Shown: positions 12,149 through 21,321, numbered from the stretch's first letter. The stretch: DNA of 57,270 nucleotides from Sphingobium faniae (GCA_900100475.1 FMTU01000017.1:1-57270); one strand, 5' to 3'. The notes: generated from the sequence alone by a model not told the origin. Program-made: numbers and translations.

Positions 12149-13845
12149 GCGACGACCACCTCCCGGAACATGCCGGCCGCCATATGGTAGAGCAGATGGC
12201 AGTGAAACGCCCATCGTCCCATGGCGTCTGCGGTGACGCGGAAGCTGACCCGCTGGGCGGGCTGGACCACCACCGTATGCTTGCGGACCTGGAAGGCGCC
12301 GTCGGGTCCTTCGACATCGCTCCACATGCCGTGGAGGTGCATCGGATGGGACATCATCGTGTCGTTGACCAAAGTGATGCGCAGCCGCTCGTTCGGCTTG
12401 AAGTGAAGCGGCTGGGAATCGTTGAGCTTGATCCCGTCGAGTGACCAGACGAACCGCTCCATATTGCCCGTGAGGTGGAGTTCGATCTCGCGTTCGGGCT
12501 CGCGCGGGTCGGGATCCCCGCCCGGCGTGCGAAGATCGGCCAGCGTCAGCACGCGCCAGGCGCGGCCACGAAGGCCGGCCCCGGGATCGTCGAGATTGGC
12601 GCGGGGATAGTCAACGCGCATATCGGTGTTCGCACCATATTCGGTGCGGGCATGCCGCGCCTTGGGTGGCATCTCCACCATGCCATGCCCGGCATGCTCG
12701 CCGCCCATCTCCCCCATAGTCGTCATCGCGCCCATCATGTCGACGGGGTCGAGCCAGGGCCGCACGTCGAGGGGCGGCACCGGCGCGGCCATGCCGGGAG
12801 CGGGCGCGATCGTGCCGCGGGCAAAGCCGGTCCGATCGATCGACTGGGCGAAGATCGTGCGCGCATTGCCGTCGGGCATGGTGAACTCGACATCATAGGT
12901 CTCGCCCGGCCCGATCCGGAACTCCTCGACCGCAACCGGCACCACCGGCAGCCCGTCCGCTGAGACGATGGTCAGCTCCACACCGGGAATCCGCACGTCG
13001 AAGAAGGTCGCCGTCCCTGCACCTATGAAGCGCAGGCGAACCCGCTCGCCGGGCGCGGCGATCGCCGTCCAGTTGCCCGCCGGCGGCGTCCCGTTCATGA
13101 GATAGGTGTAGGTCGCCGCGGAGATATCGCTGTAGTCGGTCGGATTCATCCGCGACGTGTTCCACATCCGCCGACGCTCAAGGGCCTTGCCGAGGCCCAT
13201 CGTGCCGACATCCTTGAGGAAGTCGCCGGCGGTCGGCTGCGCGAAATTATAATAGCTGCTCAGCTTCTTGAGATTCATGAATATCTGCAGCGGCGGCTCG
13301 TCCGACCAGTCGCTCAGCAGGATGCTGTAGTCGCGGTCGGGCGCGGGTCCGCTCGGCACTTTCGGCTCGACGACGATCGCACCATAGAGTCCGGTCTGCT
13401 CGGCGAGCGTGTGGGCGTGATACCAGTAGGTACCCGCCTGGCGCACCTCGAAGCGGTAGGTGAAGGTCTCCCCAGGGGCGATGCCGGCGAAGCTGATGCC
13501 CGGGACGCCGTCCATTTCGGCAGGCAGGATGATCCCATGCCAGTGGATGCTGGACATCTCCTTAAGGCTGTTGCGGACGCGCAGCGTGACGCTGTCGCCC
13601 TCGCGCAGGCGCAGGACCGGTGCGGGCACGGCGCCGTTCACCGCCGTCGCGACCCGGCGCTTGCCGGTGAAGTTGACCGGCAGCTCGGCGATCTCGAGGT
13701 CGAACTCGGTTCCGCGCAACTCCCCCGCCGACGCGGCAACGGATCGCGCGAGAAGCGCCGGGGCGAAGCCGGCGACCGCACCGCCGATCGCCAGGCCCTG
13801 GACGAAGCGGCGCCGCGCGATCGGCAAGCTATGAAAGGGAGGCAT
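12145..13845 (-). CDS. copA: Multicopper oxidase CopA (copper resistance, periplasmic)
   Basis: The protein has 566 residues from the ATG at 13845. The N terminus carries a twin-arginine signal (RRRFVQGLAIGG), so it is exported folded. Copper-ligand motifs are all present: IHWHG and WYHAHT in the first cupredoxin domain, HPMHLHG and the final HCHLLYHMAAGMF with the type 1 copper Cys and Met. A Met-rich loop (MMGAMTTMGEMGGEHAGHGM, about residues 365-384) resembles the Cu(I)-binding inserts of CopA/PcoA. It should oxidise Cu(I) and sequester copper in the periplasm. It heads the copA-copB-MFS operon and lies 26 bases after the alcohol dehydrogenase gene. Confidence 0.94.
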   Translation of the reverse strand: MPPFHSLPIARRRFVQGLAIGGAVAGFAPALLARSVAASAGELRGTEFDLEIAELPVNFTGKRRVATAVNGAVPAPVLRLREGDSVTLRVRNSLKEMSSIHWHGIILPAEMDGVPGISFAGIAPGETFTYRFEVRQAGTYWYHAHTLAEQTGLYGAIVVEPKVPSGPAPDRDYSILLSDWSDEPPLQIFMNLKKLSSYYNFAQPTAGDFLKDVGTMGLGKALERRRMWNTSRMNPTDYSDISAATYTYLMNGTPPAGNWTAIAAPGERVRLRFIGAGTATFFDVRIPGVELTIVSADGLPVVPVAVEEFRIGPGETYDVEFTMPDGNARTIFAQSIDRTGFARGTIAPAPGMAAPVPPLDVRPWLDPVDMMGAMTTMGEMGGEHAGHGMVEMPPKARHARTEYGANTDMRVDYPRANLDDPGAGLRGRAWRVLTLADLRTPGGDPDPREPEREIELHLTGNMERFVWSLDGIKLNDSQPLHFKPNERLRITLVNDTMMSHPMHLHGMWSDVEGPDGAFQVRKHTVVVQPAQRVSFRVTADAMGRWAFHCHLLYHMAAGMFREVVVA

Positions 13846-13871
13846 GGACTGTTTCTTTCGCCAAAAGATGC

Positions 13872-14897
13872 TCAGGCCAGATCGAGGACGATCCGGCCTT
13901 CGATGTCGCCGCGATGCATGCGCGCAAAGACGTCGTTGATGTTCTCGAGCTTGTCGGTGTGCGCCGTCGCTTTGACCTTGCCTTCGCCGGCGAAGGTCAG
14001 CGCCTCGAGAAGGTCGAGCCGGGTGCCGACGATCGAGCCGCGCACGGTGATGCCGTTCAACACGGTATCGAAGATCGACAGTGGGAAATCGCCCGGCGGA
14101 AGGCCGTTGAGCGCGACCGTGCCGCCGCGCCGGACCATGCCCAGCGCCTGCTGGAAGGCCTTGGGCGAGACGGCGGTGACGAGGACGCCGTGCGCACCGC
14201 CGATCGCCTGCCGGATCGCGGTCGAAGGATCCTTGTCGCGCGCATTGATCGTCAGCGCGGCGTCGAGGCGCGTCGCAAGATCGAGCTTGCGATCGTCGAT
14301 GTCGACCGCCGCCACGTTGAGGCCCATGGCGCGGGCATATTGCACCGCCATGTGCCCGAGCCCGCCGATCCCGGAGACCACTACCCATTCGCCGGGCCGA
14401 GCCTCGGTGGCCTTCAGTCCCTTGTAGACCGTGACGCCCGCGCAGAGGATCGGCGCGATGTCGATGAAACCGACATTGTCGGGAAGATGCCCGACATAGT
14501 TGGGATCGGCGAGGACATATTCGGCGAAGCTGCCATTGACCGAATAGCCGGTATTCTGCTGGCTCTCGCACAGCGTCTCCCAGCCGCCCAGGCAATGCTC
14601 GCAGTGTCCGCAGGCGGTGTAGAGCCAGGGGACGCCGACCCGGTCGCCTTCCTTCACATACGTGACCCCCGATCCGACGGCGACGACATGGCCGACGCCT
14701 TCATGCCCGGGGATGAAGGGCGGCTTGGGCTTGACCGGCCAGTCGCCCTCGACCGCGTGCAGGTCGGTGTGGCACACGCCGGTCGCCGCGATCTTCACCA
14801 GGATCTGGCCGGGACCGACCGTCGGGATCGGCACCTCTTCGATGACCAGCGGCGCTCCGAATTCGCGGACGACGGCCGCCTTCATGGTTTTCGCCAT
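13872..14897 (-). CDS. adhP: Zinc-dependent alcohol dehydrogenase (AdhP-like)
   Basis: This 341-residue protein of the medium-chain dehydrogenase family is cytosolic. Catalytic zinc ligands are visible in GVCHTDLHA (Cys and His) and in the GHEGVGHV region, with the second half of the site near [11 protein letters not shown]. The structural zinc cluster shows as [15 protein letters not shown]. The NAD-binding fold has the expected [13 protein letters not shown]. The ATG at 14897 has a good GGAGAAG site upstream. It is followed closely by copA and preceded by an aldehyde dehydrogenase on the same strand, so the two would carry an alcohol through aldehyde to acid. Why they sit in a copper block is unclear. 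Confidence 0.9.
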   Translation of the reverse strand: MAKTMKAAVVREFGAPLVIEEVPIPTVGPGQILVKIAATGVCHTDLHAVEGDWPVKPKPPFIPGHEGVGHVVAVGSGVTYVKEGDRVGVPWLYTACGHCEHCLGGWETLCESQQNTGYSVNGSFAEYVLADPNYVGHLPDNVGFIDIAPILCAGVTVYKGLKATEARPGEWVVVSGIGGLGHMAVQYARAMGLNVAAVDIDDRKLDLATRLDAALTINARDKDPSTAIRQAIGGAHGVLVTAVSPKAFQQALGMVRRGGTVALNGLPPGDFPLSIFDTVLNGITVRGSIVGTRLDLLEALTFAGEGKVKATAHTDKLENINDVFARMHRGDIEGRIVLDLA

Positions 14898-14922
14898 GTC
14901 TGCTTCTCCTTCTGCGAGGGTA

Positions 14923-16443
14923 TCAGAACAGGCCGAGCGCGTGCTCGTCATAGGAGACGAGCAGGTTCTTGGTCTGCTGGTAATGGTCGAGCATCATCTT
15001 GTGGTTCTCGCGCCCGAACCCCGACGCCTTGTAGCCGCCGAAAGCGGCATGGGCGGGATATTGATGATAGCAGTTGGTCCAGACCCGTCCGGCCTCGATC
15101 GCGCGGCCGAGCCGATAGGCGGTATTGCCGTTGCGGGTCCAGATGCCCGCGCCGAGGCCGTAGACGGTATCATTGGCGATCGAGATCGCTTCCTCGATCG
15201 TCTTGAAGGTCGTCACCGAGAGGACCGGCCCGAAAATTTCTTCCTGGAAGATCCGCATACGATTCTTACCGACGAACACGGTGGGCTGCACGAAATGGCC
15301 CTGGTCGAGTTCGCCGCCAGGAAGCGCCCTGGCACCGCCGGTCAGGCATTGCGCGCCTTCGGCCTTGCCGATCTCGATATAGCCGAGGATCTTGTGCAGC
15401 TGGTCCTCGGACGCCTGGGCGCCGAGCTGGACCGAAGGATCAAGCGGGTCGCCCTGGCGGATCGCGGCGACGCGCGCCACCGCGCGCTCGATAAAGCGGT
15501 CGAAGATCGATTCATGGATCAGCGCGCGCGAGGGGCAGGTGCAGACCTCGCCCTTGTTGAAGGCGAAGAGTGTGAAACCCTCGAGCGCCTTGTCGAAGAA
15601 GGCGTCCTCCTCATCGAGCACGTCGGCCATGAAGATATTGGGCGACTTGCCGCCAAGCTCCATCGTCTGGGGGATGAGATGGTCGGCCGCGGCGTGCATG
15701 ATCTGCTTGCCGGTGACGGTCTCGCCCGTGAAGGAGACCTTGGCGATCCGGGGATTGGCGGCGATCGCCTGGCCGACGGTGCGCCCGGGTCCGGTGACGA
15801 CGTTGAGCACGCCGGGCGGCAGGATATCGGCGGTCAGTTCGGCGAGCATCATCAGTGTCAATGGCGTCTGGGAGGCCGGCTTGATGACGGTACAGTTGCC
15901 GGCGGCAAGCGCCGGCGCGATCTTCCAGGCCGCCATCAGCAGCGGAAAATTCCACGGGATGATCTGGCCGACGACGCCGAGCGGCTCGCGGAAATGATAG
16001 GCGATGGTGTCGGCATCGATCGTCGAGATCGCGCCTTCCTCCGCCCGAATGCAGCCGGCGAAGTAGCGGAAATGGTCGATTGCCAGAGGGACGTCGGCGG
16101 CGCGCGTCTCGCGGATCGGCTTGCCGTTGTCGATGGTCTCGGCAAGGGCCAGCAGTTCCAGATTGTCTTCCAGCCGGTCGGCGATCCGGTTGAGCAGCCG
16201 GGCACGCTCGGCCGGCGAGACCCTGGCCCATTGATCCCTGGCAGCGTGCGCTGCGTCGAGCGCGCGCTCGACATCTTCCGGGGTCGAGAGGGCGAACTCG
16301 GCGATCAGGGCGCCGTTGATAGGGCTCGTGTCCGCAAAATATTCGCCCGTAGCGGGCGCGCTCCAGCGTCCGCCGATGAAATTGTCATATCGATGCCGGA
16401 ACGACGGTGCGGCATTGATGGTCCCGATCGCTTTCTCGTACAT
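14923..16443 (-). CDS. NAD-dependent aldehyde dehydrogenase (ExaC/AldB-like)
   Basis: A complete aldehyde dehydrogenase of 506 residues. The cofactor motif reads [20 protein letters not shown], the general base lies in [11 protein letters not shown], and the catalytic cysteine in [11 protein letters not shown]. The CTCPSR form is typical of the ExaC/AldB group that oxidises acetaldehyde and similar substrates. The C-terminal [11 protein letters not shown] motif is intact. It ends 25 bases before the alcohol dehydrogenase gene, so the two probably form one transcript. The ATG at 16443 matches the usual [11 protein letters not shown] start; an upstream codon at 16470 would only add a basic tail unlike the family. 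Confidence 0.92.
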   Translation of the reverse strand: MYEKAIGTINAAPSFRHRYDNFIGGRWSAPATGEYFADTSPINGALIAEFALSTPEDVERALDAAHAARDQWARVSPAERARLLNRIADRLEDNLELLALAETIDNGKPIRETRAADVPLAIDHFRYFAGCIRAEEGAISTIDADTIAYHFREPLGVVGQIIPWNFPLLMAAWKIAPALAAGNCTVIKPASQTPLTLMMLAELTADILPPGVLNVVTGPGRTVGQAIAANPRIAKVSFTGETVTGKQIMHAAADHLIPQTMELGGKSPNIFMADVLDEEDAFFDKALEGFTLFAFNKGEVCTCPSRALIHESIFDRFIERAVARVAAIRQGDPLDPSVQLGAQASEDQLHKILGYIEIGKAEGAQCLTGGARALPGGELDQGHFVQPTVFVGKNRMRIFQEEIFGPVLSVTTFKTIEEAISIANDTVYGLGAGIWTRNGNTAYRLGRAIEAGRVWTNCYHQYPAHAAFGGYKASGFGRENHKMMLDHYQQTKNLLVSYDEHALGLF

Positions 16444-16697
16444 CGCCTGTCTCCATCTCCATTGTGGCATGATGGAGTAGCCCCTCCACCATCGCGGCCT
16501 ATAAGTAAGTTCCGCAGGAACCGGCCGGATGCCGCCCTCACAAAAAGGGGGGCATCAAGTATGACCGAAGAGCCGATGCGTTTTTCATCGACTTGCGAAG
16601 AAGATATTCGCGAGAAAGCAAATAGCTTGCTGTCGCGCTCGCACGCGGTTGGGATTTTTCAGTTCGGCCGGACCACGCCTGGCGGCCATCGTTTACG

Positions 16698-16934
16698 CTA
16701 TGAGCGGTTACGCTTCAGTCTGACCCAGTCGCCCTTCTGCGGCGTGCTATCCTTCACCTGGAAATGCGCAAAATGGTCGTCGAAGATCTGGTCGACCTGG
16801 ACATGGCCGACCATGCGGCGGTGGCGGAGCGTGGCATGGTAGACTTCGAGGGTCTGCCCGACCTGCGCGAGGAGCGGCGTGCTACTGAACGGCAGAAGGC
16901 TTATCGTGGCGCCAACCCCCAGATGTCTCCGCAT
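16698..16934 (-). CDS. Small secreted protein, unknown
   Basis: The frame gives 78 residues from the ATG at 16934, which has an AGGAGA site seven bases upstream. It opens with a plausible signal peptide ending TPLLAQ and continues with a soluble, His-rich stretch (YHATLRHRRMVGHVQ, DDHFAHFQVKD) and a basic end. I recognise no family. Its place between copper genes and its secretion signal suggest a periplasmic role in metal handling, but that is only context. A plus-strand frame overlaps the same bases (start at 16561) and begins with an unplaceable sequence; I favour the minus-strand reading because of its ribosome site and signal peptide. Confidence 0.5.
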   Translation of the reverse strand: MRRHLGVGATISLLPFSSTPLLAQVGQTLEVYHATLRHRRMVGHVQVDQIFDDHFAHFQVKDSTPQKGDWVRLKRNRS

Positions 16935-17028
16935 CGCTGTCTCCTCTCTCGCGACAGGCACCAGCTTCCCGGTAATGGTGACCGGGGAAGACACGGACGG
17001 ACCGTCTGCATCGTCAAAGAACTGGCCC

Positions 17029-17054
17029 GCTGAGGGCGGCGGCGGGCCCTCAGC
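17029..17054 (-). terminator. Hairpin after the small Cys/Met-rich gene
   Basis: A perfect 9-bp stem, GCTGAGGGC (17029-17037) with GCCCTCAGC (17046-17054). It lies about 30 bases past the stop at 17085 on the minus strand and is followed by TTCTTTG in that direction. It probably ends the transcript of the gene at 17085-17351. Confidence 0.55.
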
Positions 17055-17084
17055 CCCCGGGGCTTGTTCTTGGGGCTGGAAACC

Positions 17085-17351
17085 TCACATGTCGCTCATC
17101 GGCTTGGCCTTTTTCATCGGCATCTTGCAGCAGCCGCTCTTCGGCTTGTCGGCAATGCCCGATCCGTTCGCCGTGGCTGATCCCCCGGACATACCCGCCA
17201 TGCCCTGCTGGTGGGCATGACCTGCCGAAGGCGTCGGCTGCGCGGGAGCGGAATGCGGCGTCGCGGGCGCCGGCTGTGCCAAACCCGTGCCGACGAAGCT
17301 CAGGGTCGCCAGGCAGCTGACTGCGGCCGTGAGAAGCGTCGTCTTTCGCAT
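17085..17351 (-). CDS. Small secreted His/Met/Cys-rich protein, likely copper-binding
   Basis: An 88-residue product from the ATG at 17351 (GGAGA site upstream). The signal peptide ends near VGTGLAQ. The mature part is rich in Pro, Ala and His (SAGHAHQQGMAGMSGG) and ends with SGCCKMPMKKAKPMSDM, where a Cys pair and several Met suggest soft-metal binding. It is too short and low in complexity for a family call. A MerR-type operator candidate lies about 150 bases upstream. Confidence 0.6.
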   Translation of the reverse strand: MRKTTLLTAAVSCLATLSFVGTGLAQPAPATPHSAPAQPTPSAGHAHQQGMAGMSGGSATANGSGIADKPKSGCCKMPMKKAKPMSDM

Positions 17352-17500
17352 TCGAGGTCTCCGAATATTGTTCCCTTGCCCGATCGTCTGTTCCGATCCC
17401 GGCAATTCCGACACTTCAATGCTGGCTGGGTGATCCGCTCTGAATACGTAAGTTACGAATCTGAAATCGTTCAGCACTGGCATTCATGCGACCGTGCGGG

Positions 17501-17522
17501 CTGGACTATGGTCCAGGGTCAA
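17501..17522 (-). promoter_or_regulatory. Candidate MerR-family (CueR-like) operator
   Basis: On the minus strand, TTGACC is followed at once by CTGGACCATAGTCCAG, a dyad with 6-bp perfect arms. A palindrome placed against a -35-like TTGACC is the usual layout of CueR/MerR promoters. I could not see a convincing -10, and no MerR-family gene is in the window, so the regulator would have to be elsewhere. Confidence 0.35.
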
Positions 17523-17576
17523 GCGAATTCATCGCCGGGGTCGGCCGAACCGGTTTCAGACTGTGCGGAAACGCAA

Positions 17577-17604
17577 TTGGCCCGCCGTAAGGACGGCGGG
17601 CCAA
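17577..17604 (-). terminator. Strong terminator hairpin after the gene at 17632
   Basis: A perfect 12-bp stem, TTGGCCCGCCGT (17577-17588) with ACGGCGGGCCAA (17593-17604), with an AAGG loop. It lies 27 bases beyond the stop at 17632 on the minus strand and is followed by TTGCGTTTCC. It separates that gene from the one at 17085. Confidence 0.75.
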
Positions 17605-17631
17605 CGCTTCGAGCTTCGCTTTGGAACCGGC

Positions 17632-17922
17632 TCAGCAACCGCCACCCGACATGCGTGACATGCCCGATGCGCCGTCCTCGTCCCGCGCGCGACGCATCGC
17701 CATCCGATGCCCCTGCATCATCTGATCGTGCATCTGCTCCTTGCCGTGCCGCATGCCCTGCATATGAGCAGCATCGGCCTGAACGGGCGCCGGCTTGGCC
17801 TTGAGGGTCTCCTCAAGATCGGGCATGCCCGGCGGCATTCCGTCCGCCAGCACGGGCCCGGCACCGACGGCGAGGACGCCGAGAGCTGCGAGCGAAGCGA
17901 TAATTGCCGTTTTCTTACGCAA
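17632..17922 (-). CDS. Small secreted Met/His-rich protein, likely metal-binding
   Basis: The best start is TTG at 17922, because AAGGA lies eight bases ahead and a clean signal peptide follows at once (basic start, then AIIASLAALGVLAVGAG). The product has 96 residues. The mature part alternates Met, His and Gln (HMQGMRHGKEQMHDQMMQGH) and ends SGMSRMSGGGC, again with a C-terminal cysteine. The composition suggests a periplasmic copper or silver buffer, similar in style to its neighbour at 17085. I recognise no named family. A strong hairpin follows the stop codon. Confidence 0.6.
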   Translation of the reverse strand: MRKKTAIIASLAALGVLAVGAGPVLADGMPPGMPDLEETLKAKPAPVQADAAHMQGMRHGKEQMHDQMMQGHRMAMRRARDEDGASGMSRMSGGGC

Positions 17923-18060
17923 ATATCCAATCCTTATAGTCTGGGTTCTCAGTTCGACAGAGCATGTGCCCGGTCGATTGTCGCTCCTCTCGGAGCTTGC
18001 CAAAGAGATGGTGTCGTCCTCGGCCTCGAAGTATACGTAATGTGCGAAGCGCGCCGGGGC

Positions 18061-18357
18061 TCAACTGGCTATTTCGGCCATCATCCGACAGATTGCGGCG
18101 CATTCCTTGCAGGTGGCCGTACAACGGGCCATCTGCTGGCCCTCAGCGTGACGACGAAATTCCTGCGCACATCGCTCGCAAGCCTCGGCGCAGACACGGC
18201 ACACGATGCCGTGCAGGGCGGAACGGATGACCAGGTCCCATCCTTCCTGCATCAGGTCCTGCTGCTGGGCATCGCTGAGGCCCAATTCCACCTCCACCTT
18301 TGGTGATCGGCACCGTGCCCCCGGCAGCGCCGGTGGATTGGCGCAATCTGGCGGCAT
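18061..18357 (-). pseudogene. DUF326 four-helix copper-binding protein, 5' end lost beside the IS110 element
   Basis: The last 52 residues match the second half of a cysteine-rich four-helix copper storage-type protein: CRVCAEACERCAQEFRRH, then MARCTATCKECAAICRMMAE, with the usual CxxCxxxCxxC spacing. Family members are normally 110-130 residues with two more Cys-rich helices in front. Here the region in front is an unrelated Pro/Arg-rich start (MPPDCANPP, ATG at 18357) close to the end of the IS110 transposase gene at 18392. The first helices were most likely removed by that insertion or a linked deletion. A short protein might still be made, but it would not form the normal bundle alone. 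Confidence 0.6.
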
Positions 18358-18391
18358 CGCCTGCGACGTTCTGCTAGAGTATCCGTGATGA

Positions 18392-19333
18392 TCAAGCTGG
18401 AGATTGCGTCCAGCATCGATCGGCTTTGAGCAGGGCGTTCGCGGTGACGACGAGCTTTCGCATGACGGCGGTGATGGCGATCTTGGCGGGCTTCCCGGCA
18501 GTAACGAGCTGCTGATATTTTGCCTTGAGATCGGGATTGTACCGGGCGGCGACGAGGGCCGGCATATAGAGAGCCTGCCGCACGTTGGCGCGTCCGCCAC
18601 GGATGAAGCTCTTGCCTTTCCATTGTCCGGACTGTCGAGCGACGGGGGCGAGACCGGCGAGGGATGCGGCCTGCTTGTTCTCGAGGCTGCCGAGTTCGGG
18701 CATGGTGGCGATGAGCTGGTTGGCGGTCAGCGTTCCGACGCCAGCGATGCTGGTGAGGATCTCATGCCGGCGGGCGAGCGCAGCATCGGCGGCGATCAGG
18801 TTGGCGATCTCGGTATCGAGCGCCTCGATATGCCGATCGATCTGCTCGAGCCGCTGCCAGCACTGGCGCTTGAGGAAGGCGATGGTGAGGTTCTTCTCGC
18901 GATTCTTGAGCGCGGTGCGATCGCGCATGAGGCCGTCTCGGGCATTGATGAGCTCCGCCATCTGCGCCTGCTGTGCGCTTCGAGCGGGTCTGACCGGCGG
19001 CTGCAAGGTGGCCGCCATACGGGCCAGCAACATGGCATCGATGCGATCGGTCTTGGCCAGAGTGCCAGTCGCCTGGGCGAAGCGCCGGGCGCGCTCTGGG
19101 TTGAGCTTAACGCAGGGCCAGTCGGCCAGAGCCGCCTCCAGCGCTCGATGGTAGGTTGCGGTTGCCTCATAGGCGATCCGCTCGACCGGCCATTGTCGCA
19201 GCCAGGCGATCAGCGCCTTGTGGCCCTTGGCGGTGTTGGCGAACTGGCGCTCGGCGCCGGCAGGGTGGACATGGCAGTCGAGGCTCGCTTTGGAGATGTC
19301 GATGCCGATCGTCTGTGGTAGATTGTCGCTCAT
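18392..19333 (-). CDS. IS110-family transposase
   Basis: This 313-residue transposase has the N-terminal DEDD nuclease domain, seen in IGIDISKASLDCHVHP, then KLNPERARRFAQATG and KTDRIDAMLLARMA. The C-terminal helix-hairpin-helix domain shows as LTSIAGVGTLTANQLIATMP, with the catalytic-serine region at LAPVARQSGQWKGKSFIRGG. The gene looks intact. IS110 elements usually lack clear terminal repeats and make no obvious target duplication. I place the element at roughly 18375-19440 but cannot fix its ends. It has the truncated DUF326 gene on one side and the palindrome and TRIC fragment on the other. Confidence 0.9.
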   Translation of the reverse strand: MSDNLPQTIGIDISKASLDCHVHPAGAERQFANTAKGHKALIAWLRQWPVERIAYEATATYHRALEAALADWPCVKLNPERARRFAQATGTLAKTDRIDAMLLARMAATLQPPVRPARSAQQAQMAELINARDGLMRDRTALKNREKNLTIAFLKRQCWQRLEQIDRHIEALDTEIANLIAADAALARRHEILTSIAGVGTLTANQLIATMPELGSLENKQAASLAGLAPVARQSGQWKGKSFIRGGRANVRQALYMPALVAARYNPDLKAKYQQLVTAGKPAKIAITAVMRKLVVTANALLKADRCWTQSPA

Positions 19334-19598
19334 CTTTTCCGCTATCCCATGCTTGTCATCCGGGTCCAAAACCCCGGTATCCGTTCGGGCCTGATGGAAA
19401 AGAAAGGGGCGATCCTACTCTAGCCCGGTCCCACAACGACCGGCGTTTTCACGATCCGTCCCCTTCCGCCCGGGCCGGGGTGGCCACCCCGGCCCGGGCA
19501 ATCCAGCATGGCCCAAACGGACCGCAATGTCATAAGACAAGCGTTTTCGAAGCAGGTGGAATCACTTGCTGACTCGGAAAACGCGTTAAATCAGAAAC

Positions 19599-19642
19599 CT
19601 AGAGCAGTCGGTCCGATGTCATCGGATCGGATTCTGCTCTAG
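19599..19642. repeat. 44-bp interrupted palindrome, RIME-like
   Basis: CTAGAGCAG at 19599 pairs with CTGCTCTAG ending at 19642. Inside, TCCGATG and CATCGGA form the central arms, with a few mismatches between. The preceding bases (GACTCGGAAAACGCGTTAAATCAGAAA) resemble the flank of intergenic mosaic repeats common in alphaproteobacteria, which also end in a CTAGAGC palindrome. It stands exactly where the TRIC fragment begins. It might act as a terminator or be a mobile or recombination-prone repeat. Confidence 0.7.
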
Positions 19643-19884
19643 TCGAAATCCAAGCTGTGATTCGCGCGGACCTCTACGCCGTGGCGGCGCTGGCCGGCGC
19701 GGCGACGGTGGTGGGAGGTAGTCTGCTGAACCTGCCGATCATTCTCACCACGCTCGGCGGCGACCTGGTCTGCTTCGGCCTGCGGGTGATGGCGATCCGC
19801 CGGGGATGGCACTTGCCAGTCGCGCGCGAAAACAAAGATGAGGAATCTTCGGGCGCGAGTGACCGCGACCCTTACGTTCAATAA
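19643..19884 (+). pseudogene. TRIC-type (UPF0126) cation channel, C-terminal fragment
   Basis: The frame is open from the palindrome onward and reads VEIQAVIRADLYAVAALAG, then a hydrophobic segment, then DLVCFGLRVMAIRRGWHLPV. This matches the last third of UPF0126/TRIC membrane proteins (the E.P.vlr.dlYA..al.G and f.lR..a...gW.LP signatures). A full gene has about 200 codons, so the first two thirds are missing. The break coincides with the end of the 44-bp palindrome. A GTG at 19657 could give a 75-residue product, but a functional channel is unlikely. Confidence 0.75.
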
Positions 19885-19910
19885 GGGGGCCTTCCGGTTC
19901 GAATGTGAGA

Positions 19911-20234
19911 TTACGGCGCATCGTCAGACCCGGTGATCCCGCCTTCGCTTTCCAAACGATCGATCTGCCGGACGTCCTGGCGTGTGAATTTCAGCCTGAC
20001 ACCCGCCCCCATACCATCGGATTCTCCGATCACGATCACGCCGAAATACTCGAGCCCCCGGTTGAGGGCCTTGGCATCGCGTTCGGACTGGACCCATGCG
20101 CTGCCTTTTTCCTCTATCAGGCGCACGGCCTCAATGGAAAGCCCGGCGGCGGCGGCGAAGTCTGTTTGATTGATGCTAGCCAGCGCCCGAGCCGCAGCGA
20201 TCACACGTCCACTGATCTGGACCTTATCGCTCAT
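19911..20234 (-). CDS. XRE-type helix-turn-helix regulator
   Basis: The protein has 107 residues from the ATG at 20234. The first part is a Cro/C1-type helix-turn-helix: RVIAAARALASINQTDFAAA, then GLSIEAVRLIEEKGSAWV. The rest (about residues 50-107) has no recognised domain and ends in an acidic tail. It is convergent with the TRIC fragment and lies in front of nothing obvious on its own strand. A role in regulating the neighbouring dioxygenase/DoxX genes is possible but unsupported. Confidence 0.7.
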   Translation of the reverse strand: MSDKVQISGRVIAAARALASINQTDFAAAAGLSIEAVRLIEEKGSAWVQSERDAKALNRGLEYFGVIVIGESDGMGAGVRLKFTRQDVRQIDRLESEGGITGSDDAP

Positions 20235-20301
20235 GCACAAAATCCCTCGATCAACGCGCTCGATACTCGATGAACACTTTGAAACTTGCCAATCATGCCG
20301 G

Positions 20302-21189
20302 CTAGACGTTGGTCTGATCGGCGGGAACGTCGTGCGGCAGCACCGAAGCATTCTCGCCATCGGTCCCGGCGGGCAGGTCCGCACCGATGGCGTGACAGGT
20401 CATCGAGAGCGAGCCCATCGAATAGCCCCGCACGATCGCTTCCGGCCGGCTGCCCTCCGCGGCCGCAAGGCCCGCAAGATAGAGAAGCGGAATGAAATGG
20501 TCCGGCGTCGGGACGGCCCGCGCATAATCGGGATGCTCGCAGACCTTCAGGATATCGTCCGGCGCGTCGGCGAGTTGGGCGACCACGGCATCGTCGAACC
20601 GCTCAGCCCAGTCGAAGACGGCATTCGGCTGCTTCCACTGAACCTCGCGCAGGTTATGGACGACATTGCCGCTGGCCAGGATCATCACGCCGCTGTCGCG
20701 CAGGGGCGCGAGCCGCGCGGCAAGATCGACATGATAATCCAGCGGGCGCAGCGCGTTGATCGAAAGCTGCACCACGGGCACATCGGCTTGCGGATAAAGA
20801 TGCGCAAGCACGGACCAGGCGCCATGATCGAGCCCCCATTGATCGCGATCGAGGCCGACCCATAGGGGCTTCGCAATGTCCGCGACCTCCTGCGCCACGT
20901 CTGGGGCACCAAGCGCCGGATAGTCGAAGTCGAACAGCGCTTCGGGAAAGCCGTAGAAGTCGTGGATCGTGCGCGGCTTTGGCATCGCGGTCACCGCAGT
21001 GGCGCCGAAATACCAATGCGCTGAGATGACAAGCAGCGCGCTCGGGCGCGGCAGACCGCGCCCGAGCGAACGCCAGGCGTTGGTGAAGCCGTTTCGTTCC
21101 AGCGTGTTCATCGGGCTGCCATGACCGATGAACAGCGCCGGCATCCGGCCCGCATCCCTATCCGGAAGACCCTGCCCTTCGTCGCTCAT
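20302..21189 (-). CDS. ygiD: 4,5-DOPA-extradiol-type dioxygenase (YgiD family)
   Basis: This 295-residue protein of the class III extradiol ring-cleavage dioxygenases has ALFIGHGSPMN at the start and VISAHWYF with a metal-ligand His. LDHGAWSVLAHLYP and ILASGNVVHNLR carry further conserved His residues, and the VQLSINALRP stretch is typical of the LigB/DODA group. These enzymes use non-haem iron (or zinc in E. coli YgiD) and open catechol-type rings. It runs leftward, upstream of the XRE regulator. DoxX is 130 bases behind it on the same strand. The natural substrate is unknown. Confidence 0.88.
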   Translation of the reverse strand: MSDEGQGLPDRDAGRMPALFIGHGSPMNTLERNGFTNAWRSLGRGLPRPSALLVISAHWYFGATAVTAMPKPRTIHDFYGFPEALFDFDYPALGAPDVAQEVADIAKPLWVGLDRDQWGLDHGAWSVLAHLYPQADVPVVQLSINALRPLDYHVDLAARLAPLRDSGVMILASGNVVHNLREVQWKQPNAVFDWAERFDDAVVAQLADAPDDILKVCEHPDYARAVPTPDHFIPLLYLAGLAAAEGSRPEAIVRGYSMGSLSMTCHAIGADLPAGTDGENASVLPHDVPADQTNV

Positions 21190-21321
21190 CCTGATCCTCC
21201 GCGCCTAGGTCGCCGAAATGGGCTGGTCCAGTGTCGGTCTGACGCTAACGCGGCTGAGCCCCGTATAGATCGATGGCTATCTTCCATAGGTACCAGTCCT
21301 AGGCCTCCGCCCTGTGGCGGC

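Noticed and set aside
14662..16842. A 726-codon open frame on the plus strand
   Set aside because: It is antisense to the alcohol and aldehyde dehydrogenase genes, whose motifs are complete. High-GC DNA gives such long shadow frames.
16561..16842. A plus-strand gene start (MTEEPMRFSST) behind the aldehyde dehydrogenase
   Set aside because: It has a fairly protein-like start but loses character after about 50 codons and overlaps a minus-strand gene with signal peptide and ribosome site. I could not place it in a family.
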